Source: Apium graveolens (taxonomy: Eukaryota; Streptophyta; Magnoliopsida; Apiales; Apiaceae). Taken from it: 64,000 bases of DNA. The position numbers were made by a program, and so were the translations under genes. The DNA lies in NCBI RefSeq assembly GCF_009905375.1, contig NC_133652.1:23303339-23367338 (forward strand), in the 5' to 3' direction. Below are positions 49,009-60,801 of this stretch, piece by piece (position 1 is the stretch's first letter; every line of letters begins with the position of its first letter). The notes under the pieces were generated by a model. It did no database searches and was not told the DNA's origin. It saw only the letters and a list, made by a program, of their open reading frames with translations.

Positions 49009-50034
49009 CTCTCCTGGATCTCTCTCTCACACAGTCTCTCTCTCTCAGTCTCTCTAAAAGGGCTTTGCTAAAGTGAGTAAATAAAAGAAATGTGAGTGTT
49101 TATATAATTGATTGTATTGCGGAGTAAAAAAAGATTGGATTGGAGGAAACACGTGTTGCTTTTTGGATAACCTTACTCTTTTTCAATATTTTCCAACTTA
49201 TAAATCATTACTAATAAAAATTAAAAAAAATGTTTAGACAAATTTTTTCAATAGAAAATGATTTATAATTTGATGCGTGTGTGTTATATACCGTTCTTAA
49301 ATGGTAATAAAATGAATTTGTAAAATATGTTGAATAACTTTCCATCTTCTAATATGTACCCTTTCAGTTTTCTCGACAAGCGTTATTTAACTTTTTTAAA
49401 ATATTATAAAATACATGTATCTGTGAAATACATGGCGAAAGATGCATGTTTTGTTGTAACTGAACCATAAGTTATGCATTTTAAGCTAATACAAATTATT
49501 TTGAACGGGTCTTCAATTTAGTGTGAAGTCTTTAGGTTATAGCTTGAATTGATTGAATGATAATGTCAGACCCATGAGTTAGTCAAAATGTTGATCATAT
49601 TCATGGTATCATTCTCCACCAAATGAAGACCTGCAATGAAGAAGGACTTTCTTCTTGTTCATGTCAAAATTGTGTTTTCGCTTTTCAACAAATTCGGTAG
49701 AATAATCGTTACTTTCTATTAGTTATCAAATGTGTTAAATGTGTTTTTGTGACCACACTTTGGTTGTCCCGAAAATATTCACAAACTTTTTACTAAAAGG
49801 AAAAGAGAAAAAAAATAAAATACTGTAAATTAGATTCTCTAACATGTTCTTAAATTTTCAGAAAAAATAAAATGAAGAAAGTTAATGATGATAAAAGGTA
49901 AAGTGCACTTGATATACTAGTTTCGGGTTATTTGAAATATTTTTTTGTTAGGTTATACTAGGGGTGAAAATTTAGAAATAACCAATGTTTTAGTAACAAT
50001 GACATGAATAGTAACACGCTTAAATAAGATCATA
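49009..50034. other. MBD gene promoter and intergenic DNA
   Basis: The 5' UTR of the MBD gene is rich in CTCTCTCT (about 49015-49055, GA tract on the coding strand). Beyond 49100 the DNA is AT-rich without coding signal. Confidence 0.5.
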
Positions 50035-50426
50035 CTAGTCGGTAACCCGTGCGAAGTACGGGCCGAAATTAAAAATAATAGTATCATATTATTATTTGTA
50101 TAAAACTGAAACGCATAATCCGTGCAAAATACTTATCTAAATATAATATATAAATTGTTGTTAAAATATGTAGTTAAAAAAATCAAAATTAAGTGTAACT
50201 CTAAAATTTCATCGTATAATTCTAATTATGCATGCACCTAATTATTTACTTATATAAATCTGACATGTTAACTTATCAATATAATTATTTTAAAGTAAAC
50301 TGAGGCTTGGATGTTCAGCAACAAATAAAAATTGAAGAAAATAAAATTTACAAATAAAAATTGAAGAAAATAAAATTTACAGAGAGTGAAGTTAAATTTT
50401 GTCAGTTGAGATTTTATTAGTATAGA
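50035..50426 (-). mobile_element. Short Helitron-like element A
   Basis: On the minus strand it starts TCTATACTAATAAAATC at 50426 and ends with hairpin CCCGTACTTCGCACGGG (50062-50046), seven bases, then CTAG (50038-50035) followed by host T. A TC start, a 3' hairpin and a CTRR|T end define Helitrons. No Rep/helicase coding is present, so it is non-autonomous. An AAAATTGAAGAAAATAAAATT block is doubled near 50320-50375. Confidence 0.65.
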
Positions 50427-51556
50427 TAGTTGATAACCCGTGCTAAGTACGGGCCCGAGATTAAAAATATCGAATTAATATTTATGGAGAATTATTCATA
50501 ATCCGTATGACACACGAATTAAAATTAATATATTAATATCAGTATTAAATTGGTACTTGCAAAAAATAGTTATGTGGTTAAAAGAATCGAATCAGTCATG
50601 AAATTTTTCACTATAATTCTAGTTTTGTATTGTTTTACTTGATATAAAAATCTAACATATTAGTTTTATTTTTGTGAAACGAATTGTATCTCTATTTTAT
50701 GAATCAAATATCTATTCTTTAGATAATTTAATATTAATTAATATAATTTGAAAATTATCTTATAATTAGCCTTTTCAATATAGTTTATTTAATATTACTT
50801 AATTATCGATAAAAATTAATTTACAAATTAAAAGTAAATAGATGTTATTAAACTTAATTTAATCTTATTTAATATAATCTAAATACAACCCATAAATTTG
50901 TTTATGTTAAAATATGTTTTTTAATTTAAAGTAAATCAACGTTGTGATGGACGGTAACAAATACAATCCTTAAATCAATAATTTTCAGTTTAAAAGTTAA
51001 TAAATGTTACTAAAGTCATTTGCCATTATTTAATTTTTTTAAAAATTATATTATAGAAAAATAAAGTTTACCGAGAATAGATGTCAATTCGTGTTAATAG
51101 TTTACTTTGTAATTAGTAGTTTTTCAAAATAAAAGTAAATATATGTTATTTTACTTAATTTAACGCAACTTAATAAATTTTTAATATAATTTATAAAAAA
51201 TGTTTATAGAGAATATAAGTCAATTCGTGTTAGTAGTTTACTTAGTAGTTTGTAGTTTTTCTAAAATTAAAAATAATTATAAGTTATTTTACTTAATTTA
51301 ACGTAACTTAATAAATTTTTAATATAATTTACAAATCGTTTAAAAAATATTTTTATTCTATAAAGTAAATAGACAATTGGATGAATACTAACTAAAAATA
51401 AAATAAAATTTACAAATAATAGAAGTCGATTTGTGTTAAAAACAAAGTTTAGTGAGAATATAAGTCAACTTATGTCAGGTAAGTACCAAAATTTTGTACT
51501 TTGGTACTTTTAGCATCAAATTATACATTGTTTCGCTTATTAATAAAGAGTATAGA
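50427..51556 (-). mobile_element. Helitron-like element B, abutting A
   Basis: Minus-strand start TCTATACTCTTTATTAATAA at 51556 with host A before it. Its 3' hairpin CCCGTACTTAGCACGGG (50453-50437) has the same spacing to the end as in element A, but the terminal CTAG is changed to CTAT/ATAG where it meets A. The interior is AT-rich with a repeated block near 51000-51330 (GTCAATTCGTGTTA, AGTAGTTTTTC, AACTTAATAAATTTTTAA). No coding. Confidence 0.55.
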
Positions 51557-51650
51557 TACGGTATATCATTCTATTTGAAATAAGTAAGATTTGATGTGTA
51601 TCACATAATACCTATTGTTAAAACTAAGGAGCTTTGTTTGCGCGCTAGCT

Positions 51651-51692
<42 letters not shown>

Positions 51693-52095
51693 CAATGAAT
51701 AGATAAAAAATATTTTCACTTAATTTGGTGATTTAAATTAAGTTACAAATATATTACAGAAAACAATAATCAAATTAAATAAAAGGAAAAAAATAACTAA
51801 AAAGTATAATAGAAGATATACAATAATTTTGAAATTAGAATAAAATCAAATTAGGATATTTATTGAAAGTTACTACACCCCGTATTCTGCATTTAAAAAT
51901 GTGTAAAACATGAGATACATTAATTTTATGTAATAAAATCAAAATAAGATATATGTTGACGACTTACTATTGGGAATCGTGGGTGTATTGACGATTATTG
52001 TAGAAGTATTACTCCATCTTTTGTAGCCAAGTATAGACTGCTACTGTCACTACAGAAACCGAAGAACTGATTTCACACGAAAATCAAGAAATATG
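51557..52095. other. AT-rich spacer with (TA)n
   Basis: Contains an 18-unit TA run at 51654-51689 and otherwise AT-rich DNA up to the LTR. No gene. Confidence 0.5.
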
Positions 52096-52687
52096 TGTTA
52101 GATATATTTGATAATGTCATGGCTAATATGATTTATGTTTAGTTTTCAAATCTTACTTAAACAGGATAAATCAGTACTTACTGGAAGTCAGTACTTAAAG
52201 ATATCAGTACTTATATTATCAGGAGATAATCATCAGAAGATGGATATCAGAACTTAAGTGCTAAAGGACGTTCAGATAAGGACAGTAGCTGATTAAAGGA
52301 AAGAAGATCGAGATAAACATAAGAAGAGATATGCATGAAGAATGAATTCTATAAAGAATAGAATACTTGGAAGAAAAGATATTTGATTGATATATTTTAG
52401 GAAGCATAATTATATTCCATATCAATTAGCGATTATCTTGTAACTGTGTAGTATATAAACACAGACATAGGGTTTACACTATAAGTGTTATCATATTCGA
52501 GAAGATTATTCGTAGTAACCCTAGCAGCTCTCGTGATATTTGTTCATCATTGAGAGGTAACAGTTCTATACTGTAATAGAGTTTATTGTTTCAATAAAGG
52601 TTGTTTTCTGTTACTTGAGATATTAAAGTTCGATTTGATTGTACTTTACACTGTATTCACCCCCTCTACAGTGTGTGTGACCTAACA
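52096..52687 (+). repeat. 5' LTR of the SIRE-type element
   Basis: Begins TGTTAGATATATTTG and ends GTGACCTAACA, so TGTTAG/CTAACA form the short terminal inverted repeat. Length is 592 bp. A TATATAAAC box (52452-52460) followed by CACAGACATAGGG suggests the U3/R start. CAGTACTTA recurs several times near 52165-52215. Confidence 0.85.
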
Positions 52688-52689
52688 AG

Positions 52690-52701
52690 TGGTATCAGAG
52701 C
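52690..52701 (+). other. Primer binding site (initiator Met-tRNA type)
   Basis: TGGTATCAGAGC begins two bases after the LTR, the standard plant copia PBS complementary to initiator methionine tRNA. Confidence 0.93.
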
Positions 52702-52744
52702 TAATCTGTTAACGCACATACAGTTAAAGATCCAAACACAATCA

Positions 52745-55006
52745 TGTTTGACACAGAAACTCCAACTAAGCCTACCAAAACTGAAGAACCACCAAAGACA
52801 CAAATTCAAAGTCGGTATGGAAGGTGAGGATAACCATGTTCCTGGAAGCAACAGATCCAAAATATCTTGATAGAATCAAGGAAGGGCCTCACAAACCAAC
52901 CAAGCTCGCTGTTGCAGTTGCAGGTGAAGCAGCAAAGACTGTACCAAAGGAGAAGAGTGATTATACTGCTGAAGATATCGCATCAATTGCTAAGGATGCT
53001 AAGGTACGACACTTACTGCATAGTGCCATTGATAATGTAATGTCAAACAGGGTAATTAACTGCAAGACTGCTAAGGAGATATGGGATGCTCTGGAAACAA
53101 GGTGTCAGGGAACTGATACAATTAAGAAGAACAGGAAGACAATACTCACTCAAGAGTATGAACACTTTGACTCAAAGGCTAATGAGTCATTGACTGATTT
53201 ATATGATAGATATGTCAAACTCCTGAATGATTTGTCACTGGTTAATAAGGAGTATGATCTTGAAGATTCAAACCTTAAATTCCTGTTAGCTCTTCCTGAA
53301 TGTTGGGATTTGAAGGCAACAACAATAAGAGACAACTACAATCTTGATGAAACAACTCTTGATGAAATTTATGGAATGCTCAAGACTCATGAACTTGAGA
53401 TGGAACAAAGAAGCAAGAGGAAAGGAGGAAAGTCAAGGACAGTTGCTCTTAAGGCTGAAGAAGAATCCCCCAAAACAGCTACCTCAAAGAAAGACAAGGG
53501 TAAAGCTCTTGTCACAAAGTCTGATACTGAGTCATCAAGTTCTGAAAGTGATGATGACTCAGATTCTGAAAGCTTGCCTGAGACTGATGCTGATGAGGAG
53601 ATGATGAAGCTGTGTGCTCTTATGGTGAAAGGGATCACAAAGATTGCATACAGGAAGTTCAGGAAGGGAAAGAAGTTTTCCAGGAAAGGCACAAGTTCTG
53701 ATAAGAAGAATTTCAGAAGATCTGAAGGCAGAGGAGGAAAGTCTGATAGAGGAGATTATACCAATGTCAAATGCTATAACTGTGGTGAGAAAGGCCACAT
53801 ATCTCCTGATAGCAAGAAAGTAAAGGGTGACAAAGGCAAGGCTCTTGTCACAAAGAAGAAAAGTTGGATAGACACCTCAGACTCTGAAAGTGAGGAGAAC
53901 TATGCGTTGATGGCAAATGCTGATAAAGAAAGTGCTGAGAGCAGTTCTGAAGCTGCTGAAATAAAGGTCCTCAGACTACTTATGCTTTTCATACTAATGA
54001 TATTAATGAGTTGAGAAGATATCTTAAAATCATGTTTGTTAGTTATAGAGATCAAACTTTAACATGTGAAAGATTAACTTCTGAAAATCTTGCTTTTAAG
54101 AAAAGAAATGATTTTTTAGAAAAAGAGTTAGTCATGTTCCATCAAACTCAGAAAGATAGAGATGATGCTTTTTATGTTAGGGATGAAGTGCTAAAAATGA
54201 ATGAATCTCTAAAAACTGAGTTAGAAAAGGAAAGAGAGATTATCAGGACTTGGATTAACTCTGGCAGAACAACTCAAAATTTGCTAAGTAGTAAAAATTG
54301 GAAAGAGGGCTTAGGTTATGAGAGGATAAGAATGATAAAGGAACTGTAGAAATTAAGCATGTTGTTAAGCAAAAGCCAAAATTAAAACCTGTTAAGTTTG
54401 TAACTGTAAAGTCTGATAATGAGAAATCAGAAGTTAAAGAGGAATTAACTTCTGACAAACTAAAACAGGAAAAGATAGTTGAAGTAAACATAGGCTTAAT
54501 GACTAAGAAGCAGCTTAAACATAAGCTGAAAGATATTAAGAATGCAAACAAGGTAAAATCACCTAGGAAAAATAGGAATGGAAAGGAAGGTGTGAATAAA
54601 AGTAATGATTATAAGCCTGTTCCTGATGCTCCTAGGAAAACGTGTCATAACTGTGGAAGTTCTAACCATCTTACTTCTTTTTGCAGGAAGAATAAAAACA
54701 TAAACTCCTTACCTTGTTAGATATAAACCACAAAATCCTTGTTTTCATTGTGGTAGTTTATGGCATTCCATTTATACTTATAAGGAATATCATAGTTTGT
54801 ACTATGATTATTATCAAATAAAACCTTCTTTAAAGAAAGTTTCCATTATTCCTTCTAGTGTAAATTCTGATTCAAAGTCTGATAGTGTAAGTTCTGATAA
54901 GAAAAATGTTAACATAAACTCTGATGCTAAATCCGCTGTAAATGTTAACAAACTTGATGAGGCCAAAGGATCCAAGCAAGTCTGGGTCCTTAAAACTAAT
55001 CATTAG
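52745..55006 (+). pseudogene. gag region of the SIRE-type element
   Basis: A short N-terminal frame at 52745 (MFDTETPTKPTK) is out of register with the main gag frame at 52824-54014, which encodes the UBN2-like core (RMT/ITMFLEATDP, DAKVRHLLHSAIDN, AKEIWDALETRCQGT) and a Ser/Asp-rich acidic region. A zinc knuckle follows near 53770, CYNCGEKGHISPDS, with Ser at the last Cys position. A frameshift near 53970 moves to 54011-54349 (coiled-coil-like, Lys/Glu-rich), another near 54320, and the tail to 55006 has two more knuckle-like sites (CHNCGSSNHLTSFC; CFHCGSLWHSIYTY, last Cys lost). A TAG ends it in the same frame as pol. Confidence 0.8.
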
Positions 55007-55018
55007 TGGTCTTTGTGA

Positions 55019-58000
55019 TTGCAGGGCAACATGAAAAATATTCTAGTTCTGGACAGTGGATGTTCAGGACATATGACTGGAAATAAAGCCCTGCTATCAG
55101 ACTTTGTGGAGAAAGCTGGCCCAAGTGTTTCTTATGGAGATGACAACATTGGAAAAACATTGGGATATGGCAATATTAATCTTGGGAATGTCATCATTAA
55201 AGAAGTAGCTCTAGTCTCAGGACTTAAACACAATCTGCAGAGTATAAGTCAAATCTGTGACAGAGGTTATGTTGATTTCTTTGAAGAACACTGTGAAGTT
55301 GTGAGTAAATCCAAAGGCAAAGTTGTTCTAAAAGGATACAGGCGTGGTAACATTTATGAAGCTAAGCTTTCAACAAGTACTGATGGTTCTGCAATCTGTC
55401 TGATGAGTAGAGCATCAATTGAAGAAAGCTGGAATTGGCACAAGAAACTCTTTCATTTAAATTTCAACAATATAAATGAACTAGTCAAGAAAGATCTTGT
55501 GAGAGGACTGCCAAAGTCAGTATTTGCTCCTGATGGCCTTTGTGATTCTTGTCAGAAGGCCAAACAAAGAAAATCTTCATTCAAGAGCAAGACTGAATCA
55601 TCAATTCTTGAGCCTTATCATCTACTACATGTTGATCTATTTGGTCCAGTGAATATCATGTCTATTGCAAAGAAGAAATATGCGTTGGTCATAGTGGATG
55701 AGTTCACCAGATACACATGGGTGTATTTCTTGCACACAAAAAGTGAAACTGAATCTATCTTGATTGATCATATCAAACATCTGGATAAATTGGTCAAATA
55801 TTCTGTGAAAACCATAAGGAGTGATAATGGCACTGAGTTCAAGAATTTGATAATGGAAGAGTTCTGCAAAAACCATGGAATTAAGCAAGAATTTTCTGCT
55901 CCTGGAACTCCACAGCAAAATGGAGTTGTTGAAAGGAAGAATAGAACTCTCATTGAAGCTGCACGTACAATGCTTGAAGAAGCAAAGCTTCCAACCTATT
56001 TCTGGGCTGAAGCTGTGCAGACTGCTTGTTTTACTCAAAATGCAACACTCATTAACAAGCAAGGAAAAACACCATATGAGATGGTGAAGAAAAAGAAGCC
56101 AAATCTGAAGTACTTTCATGTATTTGGATGCAAGTGTTTTGTTCTCAAGACTCATCCTGAACAACTATCTAAATTTGATCTAAAAGCTGATGAAGGAATC
56201 TTTGTTGGATATCCACTTTCCACAAAAGCCTTCAGAGTCTATAATTTGAGAACAAGAGTGGTCATGGAATCTATCAATATCTCTTTTGATAACAAAAATA
56301 TTACTGGTCTTGAAGATTGTATTGATCATGATCAGCTGAGATTTGAAAATGAAGACTCAAATTCTGATACTGAAAATCCTGACAGTCTAAGTCCTGATAC
56401 TGTAAACTCTGATGGATTAAACTCTGATATTATTGAAACTGTGGTGACTACGCCAAAGGAAGATGCACCTATGCAGGGGGAGCATACTCAAGAACATACC
56501 ACATCTCAAGAAGCATCAGAACATACATCTGGCTCTTCAAGTTCTGATTCATCAAGTTCTGATAAGCCAAGTTCTGATAGTTCTGAAAATCTAAATTCTG
56601 AAGAATCCAACTCAGAGAGCATAGTTTCAGGGGGAGCATCAGAAAATGAAAATAAAGACAACATAGATCATGGAGGAGCATCCAGTTCGAGAGAAAACCT
56701 TCCATCTGCAAGGAAGTGGACTAAATCACATACACCTGATTTGATAATTGGAAATCCTGATGCAGGTGTCAAAACTAGAAAAGGTACTTCAAACGAATGT
56801 TTTTACAATTCTTTTCTCTCTCATACTAAGCCAAAGAAAGTGGAAGAAGCTCTTCAAGATGCTGATTGGGTGCAAGCAATGCAGGAAGAGTTAAATAAAT
56901 TTGAAAGAAACAAAGTCTGGACCCTAGTGCCAAGACCAAAGAATAGATCTGTTGTTGGTACAAAGTGGGTATTCAGAAACAAAACTGACAGTGATGGCAT
57001 AATTACAAGGAATAAGGCAAGGCTGGTTGCAAAAGGATATTCTCAACAGGAGGGAATTGATTATGATGAAACATTTGCACCAGTTGCTAGGTTAAAAGCC
57101 ATAAGAATATTTTTGGGTTATGCTGCTCACAAAAAGTTTACTGTCTTTCAAATGGATGTGAAAAGTGCTTTTCTCAATGGAGAATTGCAGGAGGAAGTAT
57201 ATGTTGAACAACCTCCAGGCTTTGTAGATTCCAAATATCCAGATTATGTCTACAGGCTTGATAAAGCACTTTATGGACTTAAGCAAGCTCCCAGAGCATG
57301 ATATGAGACATTAGCTCAGTTTCTTCTGGAAAGTGGATTTAACAGAGGAACAATAGACAAAACACTGTTCTACCTCAACCATTGAAAATACTTACTTCTG
57401 GTCCAGATTTATGTTGATGATATCATTTTTGGGTCTACAAATGGCAGACTTTGCAAGAAGTTTGCCAAACTGATGCAGTCAAGGTATCAGATGAGTATGA
57501 TGGGGGAACTTAGCTATTTTCTGGGCCTTCAAGTCAAGCAGAATGAAGAAGGCACTTTTATTTGTCAAACTAAGTACACCAGAAACTTTCTGAAGAAATT
57601 TGGAATGCAAGATTGTTCAAGTGCATCTACTCCCATGGCCACTGCAACAAAACTGGATAAGGATACTGGTAAATCAGTAGATATTACTGATTACAGAGGT
57701 ATGATTGGCTCTCTACTCTATCTAACTGCTAGTAGACCTGATATCATGTATGCTACCTGTCTTTGTGCAAGATTTCAAGCAGATCCAAGAGAACCTCACC
57801 TAATAGCTGTAAAAAGAATTTTCAAATATCTTAAGGGAACATCTGATCTGGGATTATGGTATCCTAGAGAATCAGATTTTAAACTAATAGGTTACTCAGA
57901 AGCAGATTTTGCAGATTGCAAAATTGACAGGAAAAGCACAAGTGGAAGCTACCAATTTCTTGGAGGCAGATTGGTTTCTTGGTTTAGCAAGAAACAAAAG

Positions 58001-58366
58001 TCAATTTCCACATCAACTGCAGAAGCAGAATTTATTGTTGCAGGAAGCTGTTGTGCACAGATTCTCTGGATGAAGAATCAGTTACTGGATTATGGGTTAA
58101 CATATTTCAAAATCCCTATTTACTGTGATAATCAAAGTGTTATTGCTATGACAGGTAATCCAGTTCAACACTCTATGACAAAGCACATCAGCATCAGGTA
58201 CCACTTCATCAGGGAACATGTAGATGAAGGTACAGTGGAATTGCACTTTGTTCCAACAGATCAATAACTAGCAGATATCTTCACAAAACCATTGTGTGAA
58301 GCTACTTTTACAAGATTGGTAAATGAACTTGGAATGGTTTCAGGTTCTTTCTCTAAATCTGCTTAG
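55019..58366 (+). pseudogene. pol of the SIRE-type element (PR-INT-RT-RH)
   Basis: One reading frame with no frameshift across 3.3 kb, broken by stops at 57299 (TGA), 57383 (TGA) and 58265 (TAA). Protease DSG is at 55052 ([13 protein letters not shown]). Gag-pre-integrase has WHKKLFHLN and CDSCQKAK. The integrase core has [24 protein letters not shown] and [16 protein letters not shown] (D-D-E ligands present). RT has [49 protein letters not shown] and YVDD at 57410. RNase H has GYSEADFADC, STSGSYQFLGG and STAEAEF. The C-terminus is LADIFTKPL. A Ser/Asp-rich linker (56500-56700) lies between integrase and RT. Confidence 0.9.
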
Positions 58367-59718
58367 TTTTGTTCTGATGTATCAGACTTTATGATCAGTA
58401 TTTACATAATTTAATCTCTTTGTGTATTCTGTGCTTAATTGAAAAATGCGTTTAAGTACTGACTGTTGTCTGATATATGTTTCTAAACTCTGATAGTGAT
58501 ATGTCTATTTAGGTAACTATTCAATCCTATGAGGATAAATGTGCTAGATGCTGACCTAGTAGTCTTCAATAAACAAGGGATCCCATGTAAGAAGTAATTA
58601 TTTCTGTGGAAATCTATTGACACAAGCAAATTCTGATAATTGAGCTTAGTTGAGTTTACTTTGTCTATCTTATTACTAAGTCACAAACTAGAATAATGCT
58701 ACTCATCTGTTAAGTTCTGATGCTAGTAAATCTGTTGAATGTACTAAGTGCTGATAAACCTCACTTATCAAAAGAAAAAGAAAGAGAAACAAGGATTAAA
58801 AATCAGGTACTCCTTTGAGATCTAGAGTAAAAATGTGGAAGGGAAGACCCAAGTGCATTGCTGGTATTAAGTAATATGCATCAGAAAAGCAAATCAAATA
58901 TTTTCTTGGTGACTTTTCACACTCTATGATTATTGGAGAAATACTATGATAATAGCATAAATTCTGATAAGCAGTCGTGATTCACTTACACTGAGAAGCC
59001 ACTGTAAAATAGAATTTAAAAAGATGCACAAAATTAGCACAAAATAGTTGAGGTGGACTCAAGCATGAATTCATTTAATAGTAGGTTTCAGCATAATGAC
59101 AGCTCTTTAGCAAAGTTTTAGTTATGCCTTATTTCTAAGATGTACTGAAGTGAATCAGACTTTACTCCTTGTCTGTTATTTAGCTTACTGCACACACTAA
59201 CCACTCCATATGAATGATGAAAATCACCGTGGTGATCTATGTTATTTTAGATGAACAGTCATTGTGTCACATTGCACAAATTCTGAGGACAAGTTCTGAT
59301 TGCATGTTCTGATGATTAAGTTCTGAAGAATATAAATCAGAATTTGTGTGAGGACTTACTAAAATAGGCATTCCTTTTTCGAGTTAAGAAATTATGTTCT
59401 GATGACTGTTAAGTTTTGATATAAGTCTAAGTTCTGATATTACAGTCTGATTCTTTACTTAACTTATTTGTGGATAAAATTTGACAACAGTCTCAGATTA
59501 AACCAGAATATGTTGAAGTGGAAGATTAATAGTCACTATAGTTAGGGATAGTGGTACTCGTACATGAACAATCAACTTTTACTTGCTTCTTGTGCGCATT
59601 AAACCATGTTTTCTCTTTCCAATGAATGTTTTTCTTTTTCCAAGTCTGGGGAGACGAGGTAGAATTAATTCTACCTGTCAGCATTAATTTTCTTTGCGTC
59701 TCCTGACATTCTATTGCC
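58367..59718. other. Spacer between pol and downstream ORFs of the element
   Basis: No coding frame of note. It carries many copies of AAGTTCTGAT-like words (for example 58713, 59292, 59430) that also occur in the coding parts of the element. Confidence 0.6.
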
Positions 59719-59726
59719 TATATAAG
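59719..59726 (+). promoter_or_regulatory. Internal TATA box before the small ORF
   Basis: TATATAAG lies 89 bp before an ATG in a good context (AACACCATGG). It suggests a separate transcript for the downstream ORF(s) of the element. Function is inferred. Confidence 0.45.
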
Positions 59727-59807
59727 CAACCACTTCACATCAGCCTTCCCATCAAATCTTTTATCACAAACTCACCTTCATAATACTTATATAAAAAACA
59801 AAACACC

Positions 59808-60170
59808 ATGGTTAGATACAATATGTTTTTGAACTACGAAACATTCAACATGGAGCTGAGCTGTGCCGATTGGCAGCAGGAATGGCACATTACTGCCATT
59901 CTTGATGAGATATGGGACTCCATTCCCCGGGAGGTACTCACCCACCTCCTGTTCTTCTACATGGACTACCATCGCCATCTGGAGTGATTGGAGGAGGAAA
60001 GGCCGGAAGCTCTCCGCCAGCAAGAGCGAATCATTCGACTCGCTATTCTGTTTATCGAGAGTAGGAAGAAGAAACAATTTATTTTCTTCTTCCTATTTTT
60101 CTTCATCATCAGCCTTGCCCTGCTTCTTGAGCTAGGACAAAGGCTGTTGACGTTAGGTTTAGCAGCTTAG
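59808..60170 (+). pseudogene. Small ORF with membrane segment, one nonsense mutation
   Basis: A 120-codon frame beginning MVRYNMFLNYETFNMEL, broken by a single TGA at 59985 (codon 60), then continuing LEEERPEALRQQERIIRLAI. The N-terminal half is acidic with many aromatic residues. The C-terminal half has a basic segment (ESRKKKQ) directly before a strongly hydrophobic run (FIFFFLFFFIISLALLL), typical of a single transmembrane helix, and ends GLAA. Preceded by a TATA box and followed by an AT-rich untranslated stretch, it resembles a complete small transcription unit inside the retroelement. No family was recognised. Confidence 0.5.
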
Positions 60171-60801
60171 GGAAATCTTGTACAAGTTCTGATGTAATTT
60201 AAATTTCATGAATGTATTCTCTTGATATATTAATGAAATTTATTTTTGTTTCAAGATCTTGTCTCTGAGATATTTTGTAATGTATTGATAAATCCTGATA
60301 CATATTCATATTCTGATGACCATATAAATTCTGGTTTAACTTAAGTTCTGATTTTATTTTATCAGTACTTGCTCATCTGATTTATTATGGTCATTTTCAC
60401 TCGAATTTTTTTTCCAGAATATTGATGTTGCAGTGAAAAATAATTAAATAAGCGGGAACGATTTCAATTTTGAATTAAAATTGTTTCACCTTGATTAATG
60501 AAATAACTAGGTAAGTGGAACGATTTTTTCTTGAAAAACTGCAAGTGGGTAAGTAATGATTACTGTTTTCTCGTGCCCATTAACTATTCGTTTTTACTGC
60601 ATGTCTGACAGGTGTCCAACAGTTACATTTTTTTTCTTTCAAAAGTATAAGTAAGACAGAGAGAAGATTTTTTAATCTTTTATTTCCTTTCATACTTTTT
60701 CTCTCTACTTGCTTTTACTCTCTTTCTTCTTCTAACGTTGGTTTTTCATATAGACATTCTATCAAACACCTAACAGGCACTTAAACCTCTCGATTACTTT
60801 C
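60171..60801. other. Spacer before the long extra ORF
   Basis: AT-rich. Further AGTTCTGAT words at 60185 and 60344. A CTTTCTCTCTACTTGC-type pyrimidine-rich leader precedes the next ATG. No coding signal. Confidence 0.5.

Noticed and set aside
55637..56164. 175-codon open frame on the minus strand
   Set aside because: It lies fully antisense to the integrase region of pol and shows no domain; a shadow frame.
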